A stretch of DNA of 64,000 nt from Aquisphaera giovannonii (lineage in GTDB: Bacteria; Planctomycetota; Planctomycetia; Isosphaerales; Isosphaeraceae): the NCBI RefSeq assembly GCF_008087625.1, contig NZ_CP042997.1:9920001-9984000 (forward strand), given 5' to 3'. The notes below the pieces were generated by a model. It did no database searches. It saw only the letters and a list, made by a program, of their open reading frames with translations, and was not told the DNA's origin. The translations under genes were made by a program, and so were the position numbers. This document shows, in pieces, positions 33,322 through 43,790 of this stretch (within the stretch, counting starts at the first letter, position 1; every line of letters starts with the position of its first letter).

Positions 33322-34569
33322 GTGACGACCCCGGGAGATCCAGCCTTGGACGCGAGGAAAGCGGAGCCCAACCCCCGGCCGGCGGCCATGAGCGTCGGCA
33401 CCTACTACGCGCGGACCCCCGCGCTGACCATCGACCCGGCCGGGACGGTCGCGGATGTCAACGCCGCCTGCCACGAGCTGTTCGGAGCCGGGATCGATGC
33501 CTGCAAGGGGCGAGACTTCCTCGAGGTCGAACGGCGGCTCGTCGGCGAGGGTGCCACCGGCCTCTTCCCGGCGGGCGGCCTGACGCGGCGACGGCGGATG
33601 GCGATGCAGGGGGACGCGGGGGGCGGGCCTTCCGACGGGCCCTTCCTCCTCCAGACCGAGGAGATCCGCGCAGTCGTCGCGGAGTGTACCGTGGCGACCG
33701 GCCCGTTCGGCCCGGCCCGCCTGCGGTGCTGCGAGATGCCGATCCTGGACCCGGAGACCGGGCTGTGCGTCGGCTCCTCGCTCGGCCTGGAAGTCGCGGA
33801 GATGGCCGACGTCGAGTCCTTCCGCAGGGCCGTGGACCTGCGGCTGGGCCACGACCTGCTCTGGGACGTGTACGCCGCCAGCTACGACCGGATCCTCACC
33901 GAGATGCCCTTCTACCTGGAGGTCCTGGACCGCCACCGCGAGGCCCTCTCGCCCGACGCGGTCGGCTCGGTCCTGGACCTGGGCGCGGGGACGGGGAACC
34001 TGGCCCTGCAGTTGCTGGACCTCGGCAAGGCCGTCGTCGCCGTGGACGTCGGGCGTGCCATGCTCGACCGGCTGAGGCGGAAGCTCGGAGGCTCCCACGC
34101 CGGGCGGATCGTCGTCGTCGAGGGCTCGGCGGAGGAACTGCCGGGCCTGGCCGACGGGAGCTTCGACGGGGTCAACATCCTGCTCGCGCTCTTCGACATG
34201 GCCGATCCGGCCCGGGCGCTCGCCGAGGCGATCCGCACCCTGAGGCCGGGCGGGGTCCTCGCCGTCACCGAGCCCCGGGCCTGCTTCGACGTCGACCGCC
34301 TGATGGCCTTCGCGGAGGAGGCCCTGCACGCCCGCGGCGTCTACGAGAGCCTGGCCGAGGACTGGACCCGGATCCGGGCGGTGGCCCCGCTGATTCACGA
34401 CGTCATCGCCGATTCCGAGGGGCACGCCGCGATCAAGAAGGGCAAGACCCTCCACGCCGAGGCCATCCTCGACCGGCTTCGTGCCGAGGGCTTCGAGCAC
34501 CTGACCTTCCGCGAGTCCCACCACGGCAACTGCGCGACGATCACGGGCACCAAGCCGCGTCCATCCTGA
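33322..34569 (+). CDS. PAS-like domain fused to class I SAM methyltransferase
   Basis: The 415-residue product has an N-terminal PAS-like sensor (~residues 25-175: LTIDPAGTVADVNAACHELF, then LRCCEMPILDPETG) and a class I methyltransferase (~185-410) with VLDLGAGTGNLALQLLDLG, AVDVG and LRPGGVLAVTEP. The first codon is GTG at 33322, 13 bases after the previous stop. An ATG at 33388 with no good ribosome site is the alternative and would still keep the PAS-like part. The substrate is unknown. As the last gene of the 28823-34569 run, it may add a second methylation step or respond to the same signal as the PAS-like domain in the TIR protein. Confidence 0.7.
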   Translation: MTTPGDPALDARKAEPNPRPAAMSVGTYYARTPALTIDPAGTVADVNAACHELFGAGIDACKGRDFLEVERRLVGEGATGLFPAGGLTRRRRMAMQGDAGGGPSDGPFLLQTEEIRAVVAECTVATGPFGPARLRCCEMPILDPETGLCVGSSLGLEVAEMADVESFRRAVDLRLGHDLLWDVYAASYDRILTEMPFYLEVLDRHREALSPDAVGSVLDLGAGTGNLALQLLDLGKAVVAVDVGRAMLDRLRRKLGGSHAGRIVVVEGSAEELPGLADGSFDGVNILLALFDMADPARALAEAIRTLRPGGVLAVTEPRACFDVDRLMAFAEEALHARGVYESLAEDWTRIRAVAPLIHDVIADSEGHAAIKKGKTLHAEAILDRLRAEGFEHLTFRESHHGNCATITGTKPRPS

Positions 34570-34962
34570 CTGCCATCGACACATCCTCTTCTGTAGGGTG
34601 CGTCAAGCGGAGCGCGGACGCACCGGACCGGCGCATCATCAAGGACGGCGCCGAGCTTTCCTCGCATGCGATCGTCGCGTGCCCCCTCGCCCCGCTCGAT
34701 GCACGTGACGCGGCGGTCGCGGTGCGTCCGCGCTCCGCCTGACGCACCCTACACAATCATTTTTCAATCGAACTTCTATCATATCCTAGCATATCTCTGC
34801 GTCCCACTTCGCGTCCGATGGCGTTCTCGGCGGGGATGGGCTACCGCCGGCGGCGGGGCCACCTCACCGTCCGCGCGCGACGCGTCCGCGACGCCGGCCG
34901 GGAGAGGGAGGCCGACGCCGCGGACGCGTCCGCTCGGGAGAGGGGATGCCGGTCCGCGCGGC
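34570..34962. other. Convergent intergenic region with repeat family A
   Basis: These 393 bases lie between convergent genes. The family A element takes up 34592-34753. The remainder includes an AT-rich stretch (34754-34800) and GC-rich sequence with no supported gene. Confidence 0.5.
34592..34753. repeat. Palindromic repeat family A, complete inverted pair (162 bp)
   Basis: The arms TGTAGGGTGCGTCAAGCGGA and their inverse match the 19017-19185 element closely, including the long-loop form. It again lies just after a stop codon in a convergent gap. Confidence 0.85.
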
Positions 34963-37900
34963 TCAGCCGCGGCGGATCGCGGCGTGGACGCGGGAGGCCT
35001 GCGCGACGGCGGCCTTCACCGTGGCCGAGTTCCGCACCGCGCGGAGGGCGGTCGAGGCCTTCCCCACGACGGCGGCCTTCGCGGCGCCGGCGTGGGACGC
35101 GACCTTCGCCGTCACCCTGGCGGCGGCCGTTTTGGTCCGGTCGTAGACGTCGCTGATCCGGATGACCTTCGTCCCGAGCGTGGGCACCCAGTACCGCGCC
35201 AGGCTGGCCTTCGGATAGGTCCCCTTGCCCCACGGGATCTGGCCCGCGGCGATGCTCGGGGCGAGGTTCGGGTGGGCGCGGGTGAAGGCCGTCGGGTTCG
35301 ACGCGTACTCGGCCTCCTGCCGGGCGAAGGTGCGGCCGACGTGGAACGCCAGGGTGCGGAGCCGGCAGGTCGGCTGCTGGAGCTCGCCGAAGAGGTAGCC
35401 GGTGCCGGACGAGCAGCCGGGGACGTCGATGCCCTTGATGGCATCCCGGGTGGCCGTCCCGCCGAGCGTGCCCGCCGTGTTCTGATAGCGGCGGAAGAGG
35501 CCGGGCTGGGTGCGGGTGATCTGGTACGCGCCCGGCCGCAGGCCGGTGAACGAGAAGGTGCCGTCGTCCCCGGTCGTCATCTTCTGCGTGACGGCCTGGC
35601 CGCGGTCGTCGGTGCCCGTCAGCGTCACTACCACGTGGGCGATCCCGAAGTCCGTCACCCCCATCGCGCCGTCGTGGTTCAGGTCGTAGTAGACGACGCC
35701 CGAGAGCGAGCTCGGCAGCAGGACCGCGAAGTTGTAGCCGGTGGCCGACTCGGCCAGGTTGATGTTCGAGATGGTGGTCGTGCCCGCCGTCCCGCCGGCC
35801 GTGCCCGGCGTGCTCTTGCCGTCGAGGTAGCCCGAGGGGACCGCCATCGTCACGGTGTACACGCCCGGGAGGCCGGTCAGGTCGAAGGCGTAGTGGCCGA
35901 CCGCGTCCGTGGTGGTGGTCATGCTGACCGACTGCCCGTCGGCGTCCGTCCCGGAGAGCGTCACCACGACGTTCGCCAGCGTCGTCTCGCCGAGCGCCGG
36001 CTCATACACGCCGTTGTTGTTGCACTCGTGGAAGACCGTGCCGGCGATGGTGATCACCGGCGGGGCCGGGGGGGCGGACGGGAAGTTGGCGTAGTGGCTG
36101 ATGTCCGAGGCCGCCAGGCTCGTGCCCGCGACGGTCACCGTGCCCGTGTTCTGGTAGACGTTGCGGGTGTTGCCCGTGCCGTTCGGGTCGCCGCCGGGCA
36201 CGACCACGACCGTCGGCGGCAGCGTGCCCGTGAGATCCAGCGCCGTGCCGGTCGCCGTGTAGACCCACGTCTCGCCCGGGTCGAGCAGGCCGTTGCCGTT
36301 CGCGTCCCCGCTCGTGTACGACGGGTTCACGCCGCTGACGCTGTCCGAGACGGCCACGTTCGCCCTCGCGAACGAGACGTTCCCCGTGTTGGCCACGTCG
36401 TACGTCCAGGTCAGCGCCGCGCCCGGATTGACGATGACGAGCTCGTTGCCGTTGGGATCCGTGTCGCGGACGCCGTTGGTGAGCTTCTGGATCGTGATGC
36501 CCGGCGCTGCGGGATTCGCGTAGTGGCTGACGTCGGAGGACGTGAGGCTGAATGCGGCGACGGTGACGGTGCCGGTGTTCTCGTAGACGTTGCGGGTGTT
36601 ACCCGTGCCGTTCGGGTCGCCGCCGGGCACGACCTTCACGGCCAGCGGCAGCGTGCCGGAGAGGTCCAGCGCCGTGCCCGTCGCGGTGTAGGTCCAGGTC
36701 TCGTTGGGGTCGAGGATCCCGTTGTTGTTGACGTCGCCGCTGGTGTACGCCGGGGTCACGCCCGTCACGCTGTCGGTCACGGCCACGTCGGCCTTCGGGA
36801 AGGCCACGCCGCCGGTGTTCGAGACCTGGTAGGTCCAGGTCACGGCCGCCCCGGGGCCGAGGACCACGAGGTCGCTGCCGTTGGGGTTGGTGTCGTGGGC
36901 CCCGTTCGTGAACTTCTGGATGGTCACGCTGGGGGTCGGCGGCGGGGCGGGGTTGGCGTAGTGGCTGACGTCGGAGGCGGTGAGCTCGGTCCCGGTGATC
37001 GTCACCGTGCCGGTGTTCTGGTAGACCGGCCGGGTGGCGCCGGTCCCGCCGGTGTCGCCGCCGGGGACGACCACGACGGAGGGCGGCAGCGTGCCGGAGA
37101 GGTCCAGCGCCGTGCCGGTCGCCGTGTAGACCCACGTCTCGCCGGGATCGAGCATGTCGTTCCCGTTGGTGTCGCCGCCGGTGAGGGTGGGATTCAGGCC
37201 GTCCACGCTGTCGGCGACGACGACGTCGGCCTTGGCGAAGGCGACGTTCCCCGTGTTGGCGACGTCGTAGGTCCAGGTGATCGCGGCGCCCGGGCTGGCG
37301 ATGACGAGGTTGGAGCCGTTGGGGTCGGTGTCGCGGACGCCGTTGGTGAACTTCTGGATCGTGACGCCCGGCGCGGGGGGCGAGGCGGCGTTCACGAAGT
37401 TCAGCATCATCGGGGCGATCAGGCCCTGGGAGCCGCCGGGGCGGCCGGAGGTCGACAGGCCGTTCAGGAAGACGGCCTCCTCATCCTTGCCCTGCGCGAT
37501 GTTGAGGAAGTTCTGGGCGTAGGTCGCCTCGGGCGAGGACGCCGTGAGGCCCTGGGCGAAGAACGAGCCGTCGAGGACGTTATAGGTGCCGGAGGTCTCG
37601 TACTCCAGCTCCCAGATGGCGAGCTGGAAGCCCGCGGCCTCCTGGACCGGGACGTAGCCGGAGGGCGTGGTGCTCCAGGTCGAGGCGATGTGGTTGTAGA
37701 GGTAGGCGATCTCGCCGGCGTTCTGGGGGTTCTTGATGCTGGGTATCGATGCCAGCGCGGTGCTCAGCGGCATCATCGAGTAGGGAAGGTTCTGCTCCCC
37801 GGTGAAGATGTCGCGGAAGAAATCGACGCAGATCGAGGAGAACAGCGGCGAGGTCGAGCCGATGTCCGGCTGGTTCACGGTGATGTTCGACTGGCCGATC

Positions 37901-38367
37901 AGGGACGGCTGGGTCTTGCCGTCGTTCGTGATGGTCAGGACCTTCTTGTTGTGGCTCGGGTAGGAGACGGTCAGGCCGTCGCCGCCGCCGACCCGGACGT
38001 CGATGGAGCTGGCCGTGGTGGCGGTCACCGGGGTGAGCGGCGAGTTGGCCTCGGTGGAGGCGTTCACGTAGCCGGTCGGCGGGGTCTCCGTGAGGCGATA
38101 CGACCCGGCGTCGAGCCCCGTGAAGAGGTAGTTGCCGGAGGCGTCCGTGGTCGTCGTCCGGTCCGCGGCCGCGGCGTCCAGCCGGTGCAGGAGGATTGTC
38201 GCGCCGGCGAGCCCCTGGCCCGTGGTGCCCACCGTGACGGCCCCCTGGAGGAAGCCGGTGGCCATGAGGAGCCGCCCCTCGCAGGCATCGACGCGAGGCG
38301 CGAGCCGGTCTCGCCGCGTGCGGCGGGCGCGAGGCATCTTCGAGGGTTTGCGGGCGAGGGCGAGCAT
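34963..38367 (-). CDS. Large surface protein with thioester-like and SdrD B-like domains
   Basis: The 1134-residue protein starts with a basic stretch and a planctomycete-type LxxRxxACEGRLLMA motif instead of a plain signal peptide. Residues ~40-110 form a Cna-B/SdrD-B-like domain. Residues ~120-330 look like a thioester-type domain: Cys180 (SSICVDFFRD) and Gln248 (GFQLAIWELEYE) occupy the Cys and Gln positions of TQxA-type domains. Three ~120-residue repeats follow (TIQKFTNGVRDTDPNGS, DPGETWVYTATGTALDL), then two SdrD-B domains (VFHECNNNGVYEPALGE, VYYDLNHDGAMG). The tail (~1080-1134) is Ala/Lys-rich and very basic. AAGGAG precedes ATG 38367. It lies downstream of exosortase E but lacks a VPEID tail. 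Adhesion or surface anchoring is inferred. Confidence 0.8.
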   Translation of the reverse strand: MLALARKPSKMPRARRTRRDRLAPRVDACEGRLLMATGFLQGAVTVGTTGQGLAGATILLHRLDAAAADRTTTTDASGNYLFTGLDAGSYRLTETPPTGYVNASTEANSPLTPVTATTASSIDVRVGGGDGLTVSYPSHNKKVLTITNDGKTQPSLIGQSNITVNQPDIGSTSPLFSSICVDFFRDIFTGEQNLPYSMMPLSTALASIPSIKNPQNAGEIAYLYNHIASTWSTTPSGYVPVQEAAGFQLAIWELEYETSGTYNVLDGSFFAQGLTASSPEATYAQNFLNIAQGKDEEAVFLNGLSTSGRPGGSQGLIAPMMLNFVNAASPPAPGVTIQKFTNGVRDTDPNGSNLVIASPGAAITWTYDVANTGNVAFAKADVVVADSVDGLNPTLTGGDTNGNDMLDPGETWVYTATGTALDLSGTLPPSVVVVPGGDTGGTGATRPVYQNTGTVTITGTELTASDVSHYANPAPPPTPSVTIQKFTNGAHDTNPNGSDLVVLGPGAAVTWTYQVSNTGGVAFPKADVAVTDSVTGVTPAYTSGDVNNNGILDPNETWTYTATGTALDLSGTLPLAVKVVPGGDPNGTGNTRNVYENTGTVTVAAFSLTSSDVSHYANPAAPGITIQKLTNGVRDTDPNGNELVIVNPGAALTWTYDVANTGNVSFARANVAVSDSVSGVNPSYTSGDANGNGLLDPGETWVYTATGTALDLTGTLPPTVVVVPGGDPNGTGNTRNVYQNTGTVTVAGTSLAASDISHYANFPSAPPAPPVITIAGTVFHECNNNGVYEPALGETTLANVVVTLSGTDADGQSVSMTTTTDAVGHYAFDLTGLPGVYTVTMAVPSGYLDGKSTPGTAGGTAGTTTISNINLAESATGYNFAVLLPSSLSGVVYYDLNHDGAMGVTDFGIAHVVVTLTGTDDRGQAVTQKMTTGDDGTFSFTGLRPGAYQITRTQPGLFRRYQNTAGTLGGTATRDAIKGIDVPGCSSGTGYLFGELQQPTCRLRTLAFHVGRTFARQEAEYASNPTAFTRAHPNLAPSIAAGQIPWGKGTYPKASLARYWVPTLGTKVIRISDVYDRTKTAAARVTAKVASHAGAAKAAVVGKASTALRAVRNSATVKAAVAQASRVHAAIRRG

Positions 38368-38512
38368 GGGGCTTCTCCTTGACCGGGCGCGGCGCTCCAG
38401 AGAGGCAGGCGACTCGGGTCGTTGATCGTCCATCATCGGGGGTGGTACTTAGCGGATCATCCAGGAAGGTTCCCCGGGTTCGGGGTTGTAGCGTCGGTAT
38501 CGTCTCGCGCAT

Positions 38513-40240
38513 TCAGGCCCAGAGCCACCAGGCGCCGCCGGCCAGCACCCGGGCCGCGATCAGCGCATTGGTCGCGGCGTGGGCCAGCACCGCGTCGCCG
38601 AGGCGGCCGCGGCGGAGGGCGGCGGCGGCGTAGAGCATGCCCGCCGCCGTCCCGGCGATCCACCGCTGGTGCATCAGGCCGAAGGCCAGCGAGGGGCCCA
38701 GGAAGGAGAGCCAGGTGAACTCGCGGGGCGACGCCGCCTCGAAGTCCGCGTCGACCAGGCGCCGCTGCAGGTAGCCCCGGAACGCCAGCTCCTCCGCCAG
38801 CGGGACCACGGCCACGGAGCCCAGCACGCGGGCCGACAGCCAGGCCGCGGCGGCGGCCGGGCCCATCGCCGCCAGCGCCGCCGGGATCGCCAGGCCCCGG
38901 GCCGTCCCGCCGGCCGCGACCTCCGGGGCCGGCTCCAGCGCGACCCAGATGAGATAGGCCGCGACGCCGATGGCGATCGGCGTCGCCGCCGAGGCGGGGG
39001 CCAGGCCCGCCGCCCACGACCGGATCGGATAGGCGCCCCGGTACACCCAGAGGACCGCGCAGGCCGCCGCGATCCGCGCGGGGTAGAGGAGGTCGAACGC
39101 GCCGTCGGAGGCCGCGCCGGTGACCATGGCGACCGCGAGGAGCGCCATCAGCGGCCCGAGGTACGCGGCCGTCGGATTGACGGTCGGCCCCGAGTCCTCC
39201 GCATCGGAGCGGGCCTTCGAGAAGGCCCCCAGGCCGCGACTGCCGGCGATCAGGCCCAGGCCCACGAGGTTGAAGGCCAGCCAGCCGGCCTGCGAGTGGA
39301 ACCCCCCGACCGCCACCCGCGGGCGGCCGTGCGCGCCGATCAGGACCAGGGCCACGATCCGCAGCACGTTCAGCGAGGCGATGAGGGCCGCCCCGGCGGG
39401 CAGGAGCACCAGGGCCTGCGGGAACTTCAGCTCATCCCGGCAGACGATCAGGTACCCGGACAGGAGGGCGAGGATCAGCCCGATCCCCTCGTAACCGGAG
39501 CAGACCGGCGCGATCGTCACCGAGAAGCCGCCGGCCCCGAGTTCCCTCGCGGCCGGGTCGCAGAGGACGTCCGGCTCGATCCGGCTGAGGATCCAGGCCG
39601 CCGCCGCGAACGTCCCGGAATGGAGGGAGGCCCAGAGCCGGCCCGTCAGCCCGCCCGCCCAGACGGCGCCGCAGCCCGCCACCAACGCCACGGCCAGCAC
39701 CTTCCACGATCCCCTCGCCAGGCGGAGCCAGGCCCCCGCCGGACGCGCGGCCAGCATCCAGGCCGCGAGCGTCGCGGCGCCGGCCGCCGCCCACACGAGT
39801 GCCACCGGGGCGACGTCCCCGCCGCCGTTCATGGCCGCGACCAGGCGGCCGGTGGCGGCGTAGAAGGCCGCGAAGGCCGCCAGGTGACCGGACGTCCACC
39901 AGGCCGAGGACGGCGAGCCCGTCGAGCGCCGCGCGGGCCCCCCTCGCCGCGCCGTCGCCAGGAACGCCGCCGCCAGGACGCTGGCCATGCACGCCGCCGC
40001 CCGGATCAACGCGGAGGAGTGCGCGACCAGCCAGACGATCGCCCCCCGGCCCTCGGCCCGACCCGCCGGGATCGCGACGTCGAACGAGAACGAGAGCGAC
40101 AGGACCTCGGCGATGAGCACGGCCAGCCAGGCCAGGTCCAGCAGCCCGCGACGGGGACCGGACGCCGGAGACGATCCGATGGACTCCGCAAGAGACACGT
40201 CGGTTGCCACTCGAGGGGGAAGGAGGTCAAGGAGGAGCAT
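38513..40240 (-). CDS. xrtE: Exosortase E fused to CPBP (CAAX-type) intramembrane protease
   Basis: The 575-residue membrane protein joins an exosortase (N-terminal ~345 residues, about eight membrane helices) to a CPBP glutamic protease (~390-575). The exosortase triad is Cys247 (APVCSGYEGIG), Arg294 (LNVLRIVAL) and His315 (GGFHSQAGW). The protease motif is EELAFRGYLQRR (Glu483-484) with a later FGLMHQRW. This fusion is the hallmark of the exosortase E/VPEID-CTERM system, which cuts and sorts proteins bearing a C-terminal VPEID signal. The ATG at 40240 follows a TTG; no strong ribosome site is seen. A VPEID substrate gene lies 162 bases upstream. Confidence 0.9.
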   Translation of the reverse strand: MLLLDLLPPRVATDVSLAESIGSSPASGPRRGLLDLAWLAVLIAEVLSLSFSFDVAIPAGRAEGRGAIVWLVAHSSALIRAAACMASVLAAAFLATARRGGPARRSTGSPSSAWWTSGHLAAFAAFYAATGRLVAAMNGGGDVAPVALVWAAAGAATLAAWMLAARPAGAWLRLARGSWKVLAVALVAGCGAVWAGGLTGRLWASLHSGTFAAAAWILSRIEPDVLCDPAARELGAGGFSVTIAPVCSGYEGIGLILALLSGYLIVCRDELKFPQALVLLPAGAALIASLNVLRIVALVLIGAHGRPRVAVGGFHSQAGWLAFNLVGLGLIAGSRGLGAFSKARSDAEDSGPTVNPTAAYLGPLMALLAVAMVTGAASDGAFDLLYPARIAAACAVLWVYRGAYPIRSWAAGLAPASAATPIAIGVAAYLIWVALEPAPEVAAGGTARGLAIPAALAAMGPAAAAAWLSARVLGSVAVVPLAEELAFRGYLQRRLVDADFEAASPREFTWLSFLGPSLAFGLMHQRWIAGTAAGMLYAAAALRRGRLGDAVLAHAATNALIAARVLAGGAWWLWA

Positions 40241-40402
40241 CAACGAGGACGGACGCGCGCACGGTCAGCCATCGCCCCGGAAGCTGTGGCCCGGAGGCCA
40301 CGACGGGGCGTACCGCGATCGTCCGTCAACGCCGAGGGCGACGGATCACCGCCCGGCGTCGCACCGTACCGCACCGCATCGGCCGACCCGCCACGACGGG
40401 GT

Positions 40403-40609
40403 TCAGGCCCGTCGCCGCCGGCCGGTGAGTATCAGGAGCCCGCCGCAGAGCAAGGACAGGGCGCTGGACATGGTCCCCGCATCGATCTCAGGGACGGGCT
40501 CATTCGCCCCCGCCACCCCGCAGAAGGCCGAGAGCACGAGCACCATGCCCGCCGGACCGGCGAGCACGCGAAGTCGCTGCACGCCGCGAACGATTCGACC
40601 ACCAATCAT
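40403..40609 (-). CDS. Tiny VPEID-CTERM sorting-signal protein (68 aa)
   Basis: The 68-residue protein has a signal peptide (GMVLVLSAFCGVAGA, predicted cut after residue 35) followed almost at once by VPEID (residues 39-43), a membrane helix (ALSLLCGGLLILTG) and an Arg cluster (RRRR). This is the full tripartite VPEID-CTERM signal. Only about three residues lie between the two signals, so the processed product would be very short. AGGAGG lies eight bases upstream of the ATG. It precedes exosortase E on the same strand and is presumably its local substrate. A sigma-54-like promoter is visible upstream. Confidence 0.85.
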   Translation of the reverse strand: MIGGRIVRGVQRLRVLAGPAGMVLVLSAFCGVAGANEPVPEIDAGTMSSALSLLCGGLLILTGRRRRA

Positions 40610-41112
40610 GGGACAACCCTCCTGGATGGTTCTGGCGCTTCGTCCTGGAAGAAACAATCGTGCCAAAGCTCGCGTGAACGCAAGGCCACTCACCAGCAAC
40701 CCATGACGCAGGGCGTCGTGAGTGATTCCGGACAATCCCTTTACGAAGTCGGGTGGGTCTTGTGATCACGGGAGCGGAAGCGATTCTCTTTCTTCTACCC
40801 TGATCTTTCCGGTCCGGGGCTCACAACTCCGTCGCTTTTCAACCGCAAGGCTCCGACGACGTCCAAGCCTGTGATTGTTTGCTGGCAACCCTGGCCCGAT
40901 TGTACGAAGCGATGTTTCGGGATACCAGACGCAACCGCGACAATCCGCAGGGTCTCATACGTCATCTCACTGGTACGACATCAGCCGGCCCGTCGGCCCG
41001 GCCAGTCGCATGTCGGATACCGGATGAAGCCGTCCGGTGCAACATGCGATTGGCGGGACTTTCATCATCCCGCGGCGGGCCGACGACGAGCCCCTCCCGG
41101 GAGTTCCTCCGG
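40610..41112. other. Gene-free region upstream of the VPEID/exosortase genes
   Basis: These 503 bases hold no supported gene. They contain a sigma-54-like site (40650-40666) and a small hairpin, GCGGGA/TCCCGC, at 41053-41073, about 40 bases after the stop of the minus-strand gene at 41113. Sequence around 40780-40960 is less GC-rich than average. Confidence 0.5.
40650..40666 (-). promoter_or_regulatory. Sigma-54-like promoter before the VPEID gene
   Basis: The minus strand reads TTGGCACGATTGTTTCT, which fits the sigma-54 consensus TGGCACG-N4-TTGC with one mismatch (TTTC for TTGC). It lies about 42 bases before the VPEID start. Exosortase substrates in other bacteria are known to be under sigma-54 control, which makes this match more credible. 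Confidence 0.45.
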
Positions 41113-41568
41113 TCAGCGGAGGAGCTGATAGTAGTATCTCGCAAGATAGCGGCTGTCCCCGCCACCCATGTAATACCACGACCAGCGGTCGCCGGGGTTG
41201 CCGTACGCCCTCCCGTGGAACGGGAACTGGTCCGCGTCCGAATAGGGGACGTATCCCCGCGCCTGCCCCGGTGGTGCCACCCAGTAGCTGTACGGATAGA
41301 CGCCGCCCTGCACCGGGCCCGACACGACGCCGTTCGCCACCGGCGAGCCGACGACCACGCCGTCCGTGACCGTCGAGCCGGCCACCGGGGTGCCGACGAT
41401 CGTCCCGTTCGAGATGGGGGCGCCGACGACGGTCCCGCCCAGCATGGAGCCGACCACGATCGTCCCCGCCGGGGCCCCCTGGCACGCGCAGCCCGATTGG
41501 GCCCTCGCGCCGTCCCCGAGGCCAAGCCCCAGAACCATCCCGAGAATCCCGATTCCCAATCTTCTCAT
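41113..41568 (-). CDS. Small secreted protein with GTxVxG-type repeats, unknown function
   Basis: I do not recognise a family. The 151-residue protein has a signal peptide (RLGIGILGMVLGLGLGDGARA) and then about ten short repeats of the pattern GTIVGTPVAGSTVTDGVVVG, which could form a beta-solenoid. The C-terminal third is Tyr/Trp-rich (YPYSYWVAPP, RWSWYYMGGG, YLARYYYQLLR). It has Cys residues just after the signal (SGCACQG), but no classical lipobox. AAGGACACC precedes the chosen ATG at 41568. It is divergent from the M61 peptidase gene. A surface or matrix role is a guess. Confidence 0.65.
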   Translation of the reverse strand: MRRLGIGILGMVLGLGLGDGARAQSGCACQGAPAGTIVVGSMLGGTVVGAPISNGTIVGTPVAGSTVTDGVVVGSPVANGVVSGPVQGGVYPYSYWVAPPGQARGYVPYSDADQFPFHGRAYGNPGDRWSWYYMGGGDSRYLARYYYQLLR

Positions 41569-41803
41569 CCTGGTGTCCTTTCTCCGCGGTTTCGCGCCGC
41601 AGGTGCCCCCTGCGACGCCGACTATCTGTCGATGCAAGCGAATAGTTTACCAATTCGCCGGCCTTTTTCTATTTTCCCCATCCTCCGCACGACAAGGATT
41701 GGGGAGCGTGCCTGGTCGGGCGGCGCGGGGGCTTCGTAAGATGGGGGCGGCGAGCGTGACTTGCCGTCCCCGCCAGGGATGCTCGACGAGTCAGGGGGTC
41801 GGG

Positions 41804-43720
<1,917 letters not shown>

Positions 43721-43790
43721 CGAGGGACCGGGCCGCCGCGGGCGTCCCGCCGGTGGATGGTGGGTCGGGCCCCGCGGAGGTCGCCGAGCC

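Noticed and set aside
34666-38382. A 1238-residue plus-strand frame opposite the surface protein gene.
   Set aside because: It mirrors the three tandem repeats of the real gene and has no ribosome site or recognisable domain.
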